DNA from: Atrichornis clamosus
Lineage: Eukaryota > Chordata > Aves > Passeriformes > Menuridae
NCBI GenBank assembly: GCA_013400975.1
Contig: WBMZ01012197.1
Span: 62,001-126,000, forward strand
DNA: 64,000 nt
Direction: 5' to 3'
In this document: positions 48,816 through 63,800 of the stretch, in pieces
How the letters are laid out: every line of letters starts with the position of its first letter
How positions within the stretch are numbered: the stretch's first letter is position 1
Program-made: the position numbers and the translations under genes
Notes under the pieces: model-generated
Database searches by the model: none
Told to the model about the DNA's origin: nothing
Seen by the model: the letters and a program-made list of their open reading frames with translations, nothing else

Positions 48816-51800
48816 ACATGTACAAGAAGTTATACTCTGGTTAGCTCCCTCTCTTCATGTGTTTAACAAATAAAAGGAGTGAAGTTACACTAATGGGAAT
48901 CTAAACTAAATGCTTTCTGGAAAATATATTTCTCCATTACATAAAAGCTCTGAACAAACAATTTAAACAAAAGGGTTAGTGCTTGTGTGTGGGTTTTAAG
49001 ATTTACCCGTGTGATCTTATTTCTCTGAAATTGCATAAGCTGCACTTGCTCTAGAATCCCATCACCAGGCAGATAGTTTTATGTTGTTCCAGGCTAAGCA
49101 TTTTCTGCTAGGAACAGGGTAGCACTGAAGAGCTCTGCTCTGCACACCTTCCTGTGGCTACACCCTGATGTGTTACCACTGGCTGTGTCGCTATATTCGC
49201 TCTCCTTTGCTCTGACACCGGTGCTGAGCCACCTCCTCTGAGCCAAAGGAGGGCTACACTCAACATGTCAAAGGCAACTACAGGAACTGAGCAGGACCAC
49301 AGCCCTTCAGAGGGAGTGACAGCTACAGCTCTGTGCTTTAACTAAAACACCTCCCCCACGTGCCACAGCGCTGCAGCAATTCACACACCTGGTGACTGTG
49401 TAAATGCAGCTGTGTAACCTGCACACAGAATATCCATTAGCCATGTGTAGGTAATTTAGCTCTTTTGCTCTCCACCAGCCACTAGAACTGGTTTGAACAC
49501 AACCTCCATGCCCAAGATGATTTGTGGCACAGTCTGGAACTGAAGAGCCACTGACTTCCCGGGGCTGTGAACTCCAGCTGGGTTTCCAACTGGCTCGGGC
49601 ACACGCAGGATGAGCAGTTCCTGTCGCATGCCCTGACACTGCCTGCAGCTGCACCACAGAGGAAACAGCCACCTTCCAGCAAGAGGAAATGGATCCTAAG
49701 AAAACAACCAAAACAATTCCAACATTGTGGTACTTTTGTACTTTGAAATCAGAAGCACTCCTACGCTATTTCCAATTAAATCCATAGTGACCTTTATATG
49801 TCTAAACCAGCATTTGCATTCTAAAAAAAAATGAGACAGTTTCTTCCTTGCTGTACAACTAAAAGCAATCTTTCTGCTGCTTTCCTCTCCCTTCAAAAAA
49901 AAAAAACCACTTACTTTTTCAACTACAAATTCCCTGTTATGAGTGCTAATTATGGTGAGAGTGATTAGGAGTAGTAAGAAATGAAATCTTTCAGTAAGCT
50001 CTTGCTTCCATGGCTGTCACCAGCAGCTGCAGCTTGGCAGGGGGCAGCAGAGGCCATTGAAGGGACTGAAAAAGCACACAAATACAAGAAAAAAATCCCC
50101 CTGACATTGTTAATTGCTGGACTCCTACACTATCTCCAAAACAAATCAGGTCAGTGAGAGATCCAGGCAGTCACACATCAGATCTCTTCAGCTGCTATGA
50201 TCAGGTATCTTTTCTTCCATAACTTCCCTGCTTCCACTGACAGCCCATGTACCTGCTAAGGAACAGGAATGTGCACCTTGCAGAGCTCCTGGCTCTTCTG
50301 AAATGAGTAGTTCAGATGACAAAACTTATCTGAAGACACTCAATCTACGCAAAATCAAGGCAATGACAACCACAGATGTTACTTACAAAACAGCATTAGA
50401 CTTCTAAAGGAAGTATTAATAGCAAATACATCAACAGTCTGCATCTCATCCCTGTATCTCAAAGCCTTTTATGTAAGTTGATAAAAGAACTATTCACAAT
50501 TTATACAGGGAACCACTGCAGCACAGTGACGTTAAGGAACTAAAATTCACCCAGTGAGTCAGTGTCAGGAGCAAGTACAGACAGACAACTTCTGCTCCCA
50601 ACAGCAGATCGTGATACTTCATTCACTAAATGGTTGAGTCAGCACAGATAATTTATCAGCTTTAAAGGCCAAATCACTTTTTGTGTAAATGAGACTAATG
50701 CTCCTCTCATTTTAGCAGGTACATGACTGTGCACAGGAGGGCTCAGCCTGGCCCTGTTGAGTTGGTATCAAACAGACAGGAAGGCAAAAGCATATTTCAG
50801 ATTACAGGTCAGAGGGAGAAGATGACAGATTTGGAGTTGCAATGCAAAGATGAAGCAGGGATCAGCTGAGATACCCTTGTGTCAGGGAGCTGCACCTTGC
50901 ACAGCAATGCAGAAGTGTTTCTGTGGCTCTTTTATTTGTTGACATCATCTTTGCTGAGAGCATGAAGATAGTAATAAACATGCATTTCAGGCATTTTCCC
51001 TTTGTTCTAGGTAATTTCAGGCTGGCAGGTCTCCTTTGGATGCATGCTGGCTGAATCACAATGAAGGCCTTCTCCAGTAATACTTTATACTAAAATAATC
51101 CAATTAAAAGGAACTTAATTGGTGTGCAACATTCCCTACAATTTCAAGATTTTAAAAATGAATAGTCTCGGTAAGTACCAGATGGTGACATGCACTAATT
51201 AATCAGGCCTGCTCAATGAATGAGCATATGAAAATGAATGCACCTATTAGACACGTGTTTGCAATGCTGTGTGCTGCAAAAAACTCCCTGCAGGGAGGGG
51301 AGGGATTTTCCTGAGCAGCACCTGAGCAGTGTGAGGTCAGCAGCAGCAGCACTCTCTGGTCACTTCTGAGATCACCAGGTACTGGCACAGGTCCCTTTGG
51401 TTTGTCCTCCTCCAGGGAAAAGCCATGTACCTCTAGCTCTGCTGTCCCTGGAAACAGGGCTGCAATTTTCATGCTGCAGAACAAACTGCATTGATCAGCC
51501 TTCTCCAGCAACAGTCCAACCAAGTGCTGCTGCACAGCCACAAACCTCTCACCACTGACAGGCATCTCCTCAGACTGAAAAAACCAGCACTGGGAATCCA
51601 GCCTGGGTTTCCTATATGGGAGTGCCCAAAGGCCACAAAACCACCATGGCTTTGTGGTTTGTCTGAAGCACTTAGAGGCATCTGGACAGTCACTGATCAT
51701 CATAAACGATAGTGCAAGTCTCACATAGCAGGGATAAAGTGATAGTTACTCTTTGCCAGTATCTGATTTCTGTTTCTTTTAAATTTTCATGTAATCATAA

Positions 51801-54109
51801 ACATTTTAAGAGACCGTTTTTGAAAACTGAAACTCTCCAGCTTCACACAGGCAGGTCCTGCTTGGGTGGCAATGGGCTGTAGAAATGCTCCCAGGGAGTG
51901 TCAAGGCACAGCACTCACTTCACTCGAGGTATGCCAGGAAAAATGGTGAAAGTACAAAATGGCAAGCTGCACTATGGACTGCCACAACTTTATTCCCAAA
52001 GTGAAGGATATTTGCTAAGTATCAGCTCACTGCAGTACTCTGGCAGAGAGCACAGATGGACACTTCCATAAATGCTGGGCATTATCATTTTTGTTAGAAA
52101 AGAGAAGTTCTATCTTGTTGCAGATTGGCGGGGTTTTTTCTATTTTACTGTCTCACACTGTGTTTTCTCTCCTTTAAAAAGAGGACAGAAATATGACAGA
52201 AATATTTCATAATACCAAGTAAGTGAAGGAAGCCCGTAAGTATGGGTTTTTTTCCCTCCCTAAAACTTGCAAAGATAAAACATGATAGAAATAACCAACC
52301 AACTGGAGCAAAAACCTGCCCAGGGCCAGACAATCTGTGATGCTTCAGAAGAAAACAGGCATTTCTTTTGCAGTTTACCTAACCCAAAGAGATAATGCCA
52401 CAGAACAAGCAAAAGGCAAGAAATGTCCTCGGGATGTGCCCAGGTGATCTGAATAGATTCTGCCTCATCACATTGGGAACACACAAAGCAGCAATAAGGC
52501 CAAGCTCTGCCCTTTGGTGCTGAGGCCCAGCGGGCCAGCCAAGGCAGGTATTTGATTATGAACTCTTCTGAGTCCCAGTAAGAAGAATTCTTGACATTGT
52601 TAACTGGAGATTTTTTTTCCTTTTGGAAAAATAATCATCATTTAGCATTAACAAAACTTAAATTTGTAAGGACTATTCAGACACATATATATTCCTATAA
52701 AAAAGATCATTCAGATAATGCTGCATATATTCTTTAGGAATACTTTTCTATTTACATTGAAAATTAATTTTTGTTTTTTACTTTTTAAAAAGAAAACCCC
52801 AGTCAGGTAAGGCAGGCTATAAACGGTTTACTTTGCTTTCTAAAAATGCTTATACAACATTCCAAGATCTAGCAGCAAATTAAGGGTAAGCACAGCTGAT
52901 AGGAAAAAGCACAATAATAATAATTTTTAAAAAATCTCCTCAATTTCAGTGCATTGCAGTTTCTCCCAACTCTACATAAAGAATGAGAATTAAGTCCTTC
53001 ACAACATATTAAAAGTGCACCTGTATGACTGTATTATGACCAATCTAATTATCTTTGATTTACCCTTCCTGAGCTCACTTGAAATTCTGCCCTTTGATCT
53101 CTTTTTTCCTTTTGTTTAAGCACATGCAAACACTCCAAAGAATGAACTTTACCAAACCTCTCCAGAATGTGCTCATAACAAACAAAAAAGCAATACCTGA
53201 AAATCATTACAGTGCTTTTATAGTCAGAAACCCAGTAACAGTTGTGGTTATCCTTCTGCTGAGCACAGCTTGAGAAGGAAAACAGTGTGGATCATCCCTG
53301 GATTATGGAGTCCATCAGTTCTGCAACTTCTGTTTACTTAAACCTCTCTCCCTTGCACTACTGCAACCTCTGGCTCCAAAGCTCCTAGTGCTGAACTCCT
53401 GACGCAGCAAAACCCACAACTGCCAAAAAACCCATTAAAAACACCCATTTCAGTTTAGCAAATAACTTTGGGATAGCTAAATACAAACCAGCATTTGACA
53501 GGATGGGAGACCTGACTGAAGAGTAGCCAAAGCCACACTGTGGTGTCAGTGCAGGTACCTCAGGAGGGAGGTGGTGGCTCACAGCCAGTGCGAGATCAGC
53601 TACAACACAGAGGACACAGTGGGCACCCTCCAGTGGTCCCCATCCACCCGTGAGAACCTCAGGAGTCAGTAAATAAAGACTTGGGAGAATTAAGTTTAAA
53701 AATAAACCACTGTGAGCCATTATTAAAAAATGAGGTATTAAAAATAACTGACAAATTACGAGCAACAGCACAGCTGGGCTGGACTGCGTAGAGCCAAGAA
53801 TTGTGGAAAAATTTGGGAACCAGGAGGTTGAGCTATGCAAAATTACACAGTCCCTTATCAGAACCAGGCATCAGAACAGCACAGGGTGAATGGGACATGC
53901 TTTTTATCAGGACTTCTGTGTAGGAAACCTGCTCTTCCCACCAAACAACAAACCACTGGGCAAAAGAGAAATGGCACAATTTTATTTTAAGCTTTTAAGA
54001 AGTTCTCATGAATTCCTAATGGCAGGACATGCAAATGGTGCTACAGAATACACAAGGCAAGCAGCAGATTATATGCTTTCTGTGTAAGAAAATCAATGAC
54101 ATGATTTAC

Positions 54110-54470
54110 TGAGTATTGTGCTCAGTTCTATTTATGACATCTCAGGAAGAAATGCTGCATAAAACAGCCACAAAAATATTTTAATATGGAAAGCTTTTCA
54201 TCCCTTCAGTGAAACAAAAAGATTAGGATAGTTTAGTTCAGGATTGAGAGAAATAAAATAATATTATATTAAATGATCCATCACATAAAGAAGACAGACT
54301 GGGTGTTCCCACTTAGTGTCTATCTCAAAAAATAAAGCAATAAAACCAATGCAGCATATTTATATCTGCAGAAAGAAAATTATTCCACATAAAATGCTTC
54401 CTGAAACAAGGTGACACTGAGATCGAGGGGTCAATGGATTCAGAGGAACAATTAGACATTTATACATAGG
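54110..54470 (+). mobile_element. Ancient CR1/L3-like LINE relic
   Basis: Blocks resembling the L3/CR1 3' region occur in the expected order: gagtattgtgctcagttcta, then catctcaggaagaaatgctg, then a degenerate middle, then tcagaggaacaattagacat. The similarity is to remembered consensus blocks and is highly eroded, so the boundaries are approximate. Confidence 0.45.
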
Positions 54471-57400
54471 ATGAGCCTCTGACAGTTGTATTAGGTGGGG
54501 CAAACTCAAAGCTCCCAATTTCAGTGCTTAAAAAAAGCATTACTCATTTCAGTGGAGAAAAAAATTCACTCATTCACAGATTATTCCCATGTTGTCCATT
54601 TGAGAAGTCTGGGCAGTGTGATGGGCAGGGCACTGCTGGAGCCTGGGCCTGACTGGTTTTCCTCTTATCAGATCCTACTCTTTCCTTTCAGTGCAGTTTT
54701 AGTTTGATACAGCGAAATAACCAAATGGTGCAAGAACATTGATAACCCAGTGGTAAGTCAGGCCTTGCTCTCCTCCTCCCTCACTTTGTCATTCTTGTCT
54801 CAGACTGTTAACTCAGGCTGGGAACGTTCCTTGTGTTCATTCCTACTTTTTGTGACTTCATGATCATGTTTGATATTGGGCTACCAGGGCCTCAGGCCAT
54901 GAGGTACCTGGGCCAAGGGAGTGTGTCACACCAACAGGTCCTGCAGGGATCTGCACAAATCCATAGCAAAGTCAGGCAGTGGTAATTACCAAGGTAAGGA
55001 AGTCTTACTAAAGATTAGTACCATTTAATGCTGTCATCCTACAGGATAGAAAAATCAGGATAAGGTAACAGAGGAATGATATAAAAGGGATTTTTCTCTA
55101 CAACAGACCTAATCAATTCAACTTTTGAAGACGCATACATTACTAGTTTGTGATGGACAATATAAATAAAAATAAGTCCTACAGTAATATCTCATTCCCT
55201 ATGTGGTGGAGCAATGCCTGGAAAGGGCCTGAATCTTTGTAAGAACTCCTTCAGTTTCCCATTCCACAGCAAACGTCTCCTCCCACTGCCGTCTGCCTGG
55301 TGCACTCATTTTGCCTCGTTCCTCACATCTACGATCAAAGACTGACATTCCAATTTGAGGACCTCTTTGATAATCTTGAGAAACTAGCTACAGGTAATTT
55401 TTTGCCCATCAAAGCTAGTTCCAGCAGCTTACACTCACTCAGGCTACTCTTCTAATTAGGATGTCATTTATTCATCCCAATAAGCTACTTCACCAGGCAA
55501 GATGAATGTAAGAAATTTTAATCTGCAGTCATAAGCCACAGCAATGAAATGAGTGATGAGCTCCAAGTCACAAGGTTAAAGATATTAATGTTTACTAGTG
55601 TTGAAGTTTACAACAGATAATTTCTTTGCTTATGCTTCTTATGCTTTGCCTAGAATCCATTTCCAGAACATAGGAAGCCACCACTGATAAGAAAGTTATT
55701 AGGGATAAAAAGCACCTGCATAGATGAAATTCAGAAAAGGACTTAGGAGGTACTGGAATTGTATGCTTTTAGCATACATAATAAGAATTGATTTTTTACT
55801 TATTCTGATGATTAAGTGTTGTGCCTGACAGTCAAAAAATCTGCCAGTCCACAACACACCAGCGTTCCAGGCACATCATGGAGGCTCTGTGATGCAGCCA
55901 TTTCCTTCCATGGTAACAGAAAAGGACTAAAAGCCAAACACAGGGCATCTAATATTCAGTAATTAGCTTTTTAGGTTACCAAAAGAAACAAGATGTAGAG
56001 CAGGGAAAAAAACTCCAAACAAAACCCCAGTAATTTATTTTAGTTCCCAAAATCTGATTCCACACTTTAAAAGAATCCGTACATGGAAGAGCAATGCAGT
56101 GAAGGCATCATTAAATATCATCAAGGACAGAATCAGAAAAGAAATGCAATAGAAATTCTGTGTTAGTTTTTATCTCTATAGTCAATGACTGGTTTTTGCA
56201 GCTGGGGAATTTGCTCGATTTACTCCATGAGAGAAGAAATACCCTGCATTTTCACAGACAGATGTTCAAACCTATCAAGTATGTAAATCACTAAAATTTT
56301 AGCCAGTGCTGCAACAGAAGCAAAGGGGAAGAAGGAATCCTGCTGCTCCTGAAGGCTGACTTCAGGCAGGAAAAACCTGCCCATGGAGCCCATGTGCTCT
56401 GTGGGCAGCAGGAGCAGCCAGCTGCATCTGGCCACTGAAAAACCAGAGGTGGCTTTATCACAGAGCCACAGCATTGGAGTTGAGCCAGGCACAGCCCTGC
56501 AGGTGCTCCTCCCACTCTGCCCAGCCAGGCTGCCCCATGCTCAGGTACTAATTAAGAGGCTGCTGATCATACCTGGAAATGCCAAGCCTGCAGCCCAGCC
56601 AGCGCTTGCTCCTGGATCAGGACACAGCAGGAAACAACAAAGCTGAAGCACAGCAAACGAGCTCTAGCAAAGGAAAGAGAAAGAAAATCAACACCAACAT
56701 TCAATTCTCTTTAAGTTCTTCTTTACAGATAGAAATGTTTTCCTAAAGGAGCTGATTGCCAAACATAAATTTTGCTACTTGTGCTTGACAGAATCCTGAG
56801 AATGCAAAGCTTTTTGTAGCCAGAAAAAACACAATGTGAATTTTCTACTCTTGTACTGCTGAGATGACTCAATACCAATCCACAGAGATCTGGAGGTAAA
56901 AGCAGAAGCACACTCATCTGAATTCCTTGCCTTTCAAACGAGGATTTTATGACAGAATACTTTATTAGCAAACAGGGCTGCTACAAGCCCACACCAGAAA
57001 CCACACCAAGACCAGGGCAATTACCTTCAGTCACTGCCAGCCCCAGGGAAATAGGAAAGGCTGCTATTACCTGCCCTCTTGGAGGGGCTTGAGGGAGGTT
57101 TATTCCTGCCATGTGAACACTGTGCCATTTGGAAGTAAATTGCTTATAACAAGAACAGTCTAAGACAATACCCACATAAGCAGCATCAAGTTGCACAGTG
57201 CTAGCAAAACTCTTCCCACGGCTCCCTGCTGAGGTCCCAGGCTCAGTCTCTACAGACCGGTCAGGAGACAACATCAATATTCCATTGCATAAGGAAAGTT
57301 GCTCAGGAATACAAATCAGGCTTCCTTGCTACTGCTTCACCACCACTCTGCACACCAAGGTGATGTTTATGCCAGGTCTCCCCAGGACAGTCACAGAGGA

Positions 57401-57503
57401 GACTGCACCTTCTCTAGTGCTTAACCTTGCAATTTATACAGAGAGAAAGAATGTATGGCAGATTTCAAGGTTATGGGCTCAACCTGGGCTTAATTAGCCG
57501 TGG

Positions 57504-57839
57504 TGGCATATGTTAGTTTATATAACCAGGGTGTGGGATCCCAATGGTTGTCCAAGGACGATCGCCATGGTAACCGGACCATCCCTCAACGCCGCCTTAC
57601 TCAGTGCTTTGGCCCCCATGCTTGAAAAGCACTGTTGGATCTACTTCCCTATTTCAAATAAAAAGATCAATAAACTGAGCTCTCTAGCCTCCTCTGTAAA
57701 AGAAGTTGCCCAGACCTTTAGCCACTAGTGACTTCTGTGGATTGTTATTAGCACCCTTGGGACAACACAGCGTTCCTGGAGCTTCGCACCACAAACACAA
57801 TGGAAACAATCCCTTCCACTCCTGAAACAGATCCCTCCA
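57504..57839 (+). mobile_element. Possible solo LTR of an endogenous retrovirus-like element
   Basis: A 336-bp segment begins TGG and ends CCA and is flanked by identical 5-bp copies cgtgg (57499-57503 and 57840-57844), which look like a target-site duplication. Inside are a TATA-like stretch (tttatataacc), several CpGs (gacgatcgcc, aacgccgcc) and two close AATAAA hexamers near 57657-57673, in LTR-like order. No internal retroviral genes or second LTR were seen. A 5-bp match can occur by chance, so both the call and the ends are tentative. Confidence 0.4.
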
Positions 57840-60800
57840 CGTGGAGTCCAGGCAGTGTCCTCCTAAGTCCAGACTATAATCCAGAACTCATGATAACGGT
57901 CCGCTCACGCCTTCCACAAGCTTTTGAGGATCTTCACTCCTCTCAGGGGAATCAGGAAAGCCTGGCTTAAACTCTTTTATTCCCAGTTTACAGTTGTACA
58001 TAATAAATAAAATGTATTTGCTCAATCTTTTTTCCCGTATAGCCAGTGAGTATCTCTGCTTTCCAATCTTCTGCTCTCCCTATTTACATTTTCTTTCAGA
58101 CTGCTCATAAAAATCCCTGACTAATTTTAGGACAAAGATTAATATAGAGCATCCTACACAGTAACAGCCTCATACCTACAATCAGTTTCAGACTTGTCAC
58201 TTATAGCCAGGCCTAACCCACAGAACACACACTGCAGTTTGATCATTTTGGTTTCTTACTAACAACATAGAAAAATTAAATTAAAGCATACTAGATTTAA
58301 AGGTTAATTTAGCCCTTTGTGGACTTATTAACCAAGTTACTTATTCATAGCTCTCTAAAATCCAGCATCTGCAAACACAACATACAGAGGCATGAGTAAG
58401 ACAGGACACATGGTTTTGCAAATCCAATGAATTTGTGTTTTATTTTAAAGCTATTCTAAAAAGCAAGCCTTTTGTTTGCAAGAGTATCTGGCAGTTATTC
58501 AACAGAAAAAACAGTCAGAGTAATTTGAATAAAGATTAAATGTCAATTTTTTTGGATTTCAGTGATTTGCAGAAACATTTTTTGGCATAACCAGAAAATT
58601 AGTCACTACTAACTTCACCTTCTGTGGCTGTTTTAAGTGCAAATCCTTTCTCATCTGACAAGCACTCAGCTTTTTAAAGTCAGCTGTTTTATAAGGCCTT
58701 TTGTTGAAGCCAAGTATGTTAACAGGGATCTCAAAGCCTTAATTTTGATAGAAATTGCAGTATGTCAAACTCAATAAAGGCAGCAGACTTATATTTGGAT
58801 GCCAGAATGCAGTATGTAAAAAAAAAATAAATTAAAACTGGTCAAGTTCAGTAACATTTATCAACTTATCATGCCTGGATGCAGGTGTAGGCCTCAGCCC
58901 CTGGGATGCTTCATGCAGCAGTGCTGAGAAACCAAAACAGATCTGCACTGTGCAGGTCCTCAAAATACAAGTTAGTACAAAAGTTTTTGCTACGTAAAAA
59001 TATTTGTTTCTCCTTTTTCTTCTGTAGAGAGCAAAGTAATTTCCTTACTTCCACGTGGTACTGCAGGAACAGGAAGACTAAAGAGAAAAGCGGGAAGACA
59101 CAGAGAGCTGACAGCATTTCCCGGAACACAGCGGGGTAAGGAGCAGCTCCACACAACTCCTCCTTCCGTGCACCTGCAGCTGTGCCAAAGCCAGGTTTGT
59201 TTGGGGGGCTCCAAGGAGCCACCTGCTCCACTTCCCTTCCCTTCCTGCAGGGCCAGGATGCAGGTGCCCACCCAGCCACGCTCCAGCCCCTGCTCCAGCC
59301 CAGCGCTGCTCCTGCTCTGCTGCCAACCCATCCCGAGCCAAGCGCCAGGCAGCCCCAACACGGCACTGCTGCTCCAGCACAGAGCTCTTTCAAGGCTGAT
59401 ATAATCCAACATGCTTCACAAAAGGATGGGCTCATAATGCTAATTAGCATTGTGTAGTCAGGAGATAGAGGCTCCAGTCTATCTCTAATGTCCTATGTTA
59501 AATCTGTTCTCTCCACATAAAAGACTGGTACATTAACCATGTCTTACTTGCCCATTTTTCTTTTCAGAGGAGCAGAGATGAATTGTAATGCACACGGACA
59601 GACTGAAATGCTCAGCAGATGATTTCGCTTAAATCTCAAGTAAGACAAATGTGATGAGACCTTCAATCACTGCCCTGGGATGTGTGGGCAATGCATTACC
59701 TTTTACAAGGAACTACATTTGGAAAAATTCCATTTTCACTCTTCAGCCACTGTACTCTTTTAATTACTTGCTAAACTTGGAGAAAGAAGAACTGGGAAGG
59801 AAAAGGGCAGAAGAGACTTCACAGAGATAATAACACGGCTGCTGGAGTGAGGCAGCAGCATCATTAATGCCTGAGCTAAAGGAGGAAAAGGCAGATCCCT
59901 CACCCTGCCCAGAGTGTCTGTAGTCACAGGTTTTAAGATACGGAGCTCTAGCAAGTTCCCTACTTGAGTGACGGGTTTTGTTTCATAGGGTATGGTGGAA
60001 GAACAATAAATTCTGCCTCAACTCTCCATGAACCTTTAACATGCCAGGATTCAGAGACAAATGCAAGTCTCTAAAGGTTCCTGGAATTTTACCACTTGCT
60101 ATGCCTATGCAGTCCCTGGTGCACACTTAAATTTTTATAGTCTAAAAATTAAGCGCAAAGAAATAAATTAGAAAGAGCTGTCATACTCATTTTTTTTTCA
60201 AGTTCAATTTCAATCTTCTCTATGAAGAATGTGATTCAAAAACTCTTGCAGTTATTATTGTCCAAGGATTACAGATTTTTTAATCTGTTTGGGTAGATCT
60301 GATGAGCTACTCCACAATGATGTGGACAACACCTTTGTTTCCTCGTAGATGCAAACATGGGAGTCTAACCCCAAGATCCAGCATTAGTCCTGCTCCTAAA
60401 CATACTCCAAGAGTTCTCAGGTGAGTACATACTTTTCTTACAGTGGTAACCAAGCTGTGACTCTCACATGCTCAGAGGTCACACATCAGGCTTGAAACTA
60501 CAGCACAACTGAGACCATTATTTTCTTTCAGTGTCATTATTGTAATATATTTTAATAAATGTAACTAATTTAGCCAGCTTATCCAGTGAAAGACGTAAAC
60601 CTCTGGTTTAAAGCCTATCCCTATAATAACCAGCCTGTCAGAACATACTGGGAAGGATGTGCTAACACCCAGCCAGGCCCTTCTGGACACCTGCTGTAGC
60701 AAACTCCGTGGGAGGTCAGAGGGCTTTGCCCACAGCAATGGTTTTGGGAAAGATTTCCACTCTGCTGTCACAGTGAGTCTGTTGTACCAGCCCCAACACC

Positions 60801-63800
60801 GGGAGAATTCCACCACCACCCCATTTGAAATGGTCATGCCAAAGACTTACACAGCATGTACAAGGTTCCAGTAGAGAACTTCCAAGACAGAATATACAAT
60901 CCAGCTTTTAAATAAACCCTGTAAGTCTTCAATTCATATAGTAACCTTGTGGACGTGAGAACATGCAATTTATGGCAATTATTGCATAGGGAAGAAGGGG
61001 AGAGATTACAATAATGTTGTGACCAAGGAACTTCCAAACTGAGTTCTAAAATGATCTTCAGCTTTGACAAATCACACCTCTACCTCCCTTTTGCTTATTC
61101 CTAAAGCCTCTCTTCTTTCTCCTCTCGTGCTTCATCTGATCTAAATTCTTTCAGAATGTCAAGGGGATAAATCTGCTATTAAGAGCTACTAGTTTCCATT
61201 TGCTTTTTAGAAGTGGGTGTGTGACAACACTCTGAGGCATTACACATGCAATTAGGTATGCACAGGATGCCCTGGTACAGAGACACAATATGCAGAGAAG
61301 TGGAGGCTAAACCACTTGTGCATTAAGAGGAGGACCCTCCAAGTGGTTTGCAGAGTGTGCCCCAGGGCCACTCAATTGTCCCACAGTGTCAGTACTCCAA
61401 GCAAAAGACATTTAACTCTGTTTCTTCTGGGATCAAAGAATCAACACAGGAATCAGGTAATCATCCAGTGCCAGTAACAAGATTTCTACTGCGCTATTTT
61501 CTGCAACTTAAATGTAAATGATGCATGAAAAGTGTATTCTTATGAGATATTAAACGCAAGCCAAGTGTTTTAATAGAGAAGCAGGGAACACCCCAATGAT
61601 CTGTTTCGTCATCATCAACAACAGCAGCCCTGAGGAGCCTCCAGTTTCTGCCAACCCAGTAGCAAATAAGGACTCAGTGCAGCTTCGAAGAAATTATGGT
61701 ACTTTCTTATGCGCATTCAGAAAGAGACAGCCATGAAGCATTGCCTCTCTAAATGTTATAAAAGTTCTTATAAATATTCATGTGCAGCATTTGTACTCTG
61801 AGTATTTAATCATTTCTTTACAAGAAAGGAACAGGGAGCAGGGGAGAGAAAGAAACTACTGTTTCTTCAATTCCAAAGAGACCAAGGCAGCAGAAAAGGC
61901 AAACTTGTGCACAGGTGATCTATAAATTAATCAGCACCAAACCCAAAAACACACAAACAAGATAATTTTTTCAAGTACATTTTTTTCCATTACATCTAAA
62001 GTTTTACAATAGTTTGCAGGTATTAAACTAATGCTTTCTTTGATTTATTTGAATTACTTGAATTTTGATCCTTTGAATTTCCACGTCATTGGCTTTTGAA
62101 AAACAAGATTGATCTGTTGCTTCTGACATTAGTGTGAAGACAGATTCAGCAAGCTGCTCTCTGCACTTACAAAGCCATTGTCCCAGATAAACCCAACACC
62201 AGAGCAGCAGCCAAACACGGCTGCCTGGCTGGAGTGGCACTGCGCCCCTGGACACTCCATCCACCCACTCACAGCTGCTGGGAACTAAAATAGCAAGACT
62301 GACAGCCCTGCCATCACCCCTCTGCATGTCCAGCTCTATTCCACAGCACGCAGCCTCTTGATCAAGCCTCTCAGACCTAAAGTTTATCAATACTGCTGAG
62401 AATTAATATAGATTTCTGTAATACATGCTGACAACACAAAAGCCTGTTCACAAGTGGCTTGTGCACGAAAGAGAAAAGATATTGCAAAACAGCTTTGACA
62501 TCAAATTATAAACCTAATAGAAAAGCAAAGAGATGTAGAGTAATAACACCTGAACTGCTCAGAAATCACCCAGTAGAGACAGCAGTGAAGGCTCTTGTCC
62601 TGCTATGATCCAGCCTCCCAGCCAGACCAAGAAAGCCTCTGACATTTTTTCCCCTATCCTTCTGCACCAGGAACATCAGTTCTTGCTGGAGACACGTGTT
62701 ACACCGAGGCTTGGGGTACAAGTACCTTGGCAGTACCTTTCCAGGCACCGCACTCTGGATGTACCTCCCCACTCGGGATGCTGCAGCTCAAGGGAAAAAC
62801 AACAATCTCAGCTGCTCATTACTGCAGGCCCAGCTCCTTCACACATACCTTGGCTGGCAAGCAGACCTAGTGCTGGCTGAACAGGCTGGAGCAGCAGCAA
62901 TAATAGTGGAAAAAGCTTATTGCTACGGTGCTTCTGGTTCCCTGTTGTATCAGTCAAGTCAGGTTCCTGCCAGCTGTACCTGTCTCTGCTCTCAGGTGTA
63001 TTGGACAAGTCCCAGTGGAGCTACTCCAGGCCCATACCATGTTTAGAAATACAAAGCAAAATGAAAAGTGGTGCTGCCTTTTGCTTCCCTCAGGAAAACT
63101 GCCTCTTGCAAATGGTTTTATCATTTTCATTATATCCTGTTTGATTTGCTTTACCATCTTGACTGGAACAATAGCTAAGACATAATGGAAAAAGATTTTT
63201 CCACAGGCTGGTTCTAATTACATTAAATCTCAAGTGAGATAGGACATTTAAATAAGAAACAACAACTGCAGACTCTGAGATAATGACATGCCGAGATACC
63301 AGGCTTTTTGAGAGTGCCATTAAAATGATGCATGAAGCATTACAGCTACTCCAATCAGGTTTCAACATGAAAGCCATTCCTTCTGTGGCACAGCGCTGCA
63401 GAGAGAGGTCAGCACTTACTGCACTCAATGTGCAACTCAACAATTAGGAAACATTATCCCTTATGCTGAAGCTGCAACATAGACACAGGCTTAAACTTGT
63501 GTATGAGGTGAGGCAGTCTGGAAGGCAGGGTCCCTGTGGGATTGATCACCTCATGAACCACAAGGTAGCCTAGAGGAAGTTCTGAAGAGCTCCTGGATTT
63601 TGTTGCAAGTTGTACCTTTAACACTGTCATCATAATTGAATTATCTTAATTGCCTGGAAAACAGATCATCTTCAGATTGCTGGAAACAATTGAATGACAG
63701 ACATGCAAAATGGAGAGGGTGGCTGTGTGTCCTAAACCCCAGTGGAACCTGTCACAGTCCCACAGCTCCTGTGTTTAATGGTAGAGCCACTGCACAGCTG

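Noticed and set aside
51203..51724. 173-codon minus-strand ORF in the 5' intron
   Set aside because: I recognise no family, domain or splice signals. It could be a chance ORF in a roughly 50% GC stretch; a protein database search giving orthologues would overturn this.
58911..59450. 179-codon minus-strand ORF and overlapping ORFs
   Set aside because: Several frames are open on both strands in one GC-rich patch, which indicates composition rather than coding; no domain was recognised.
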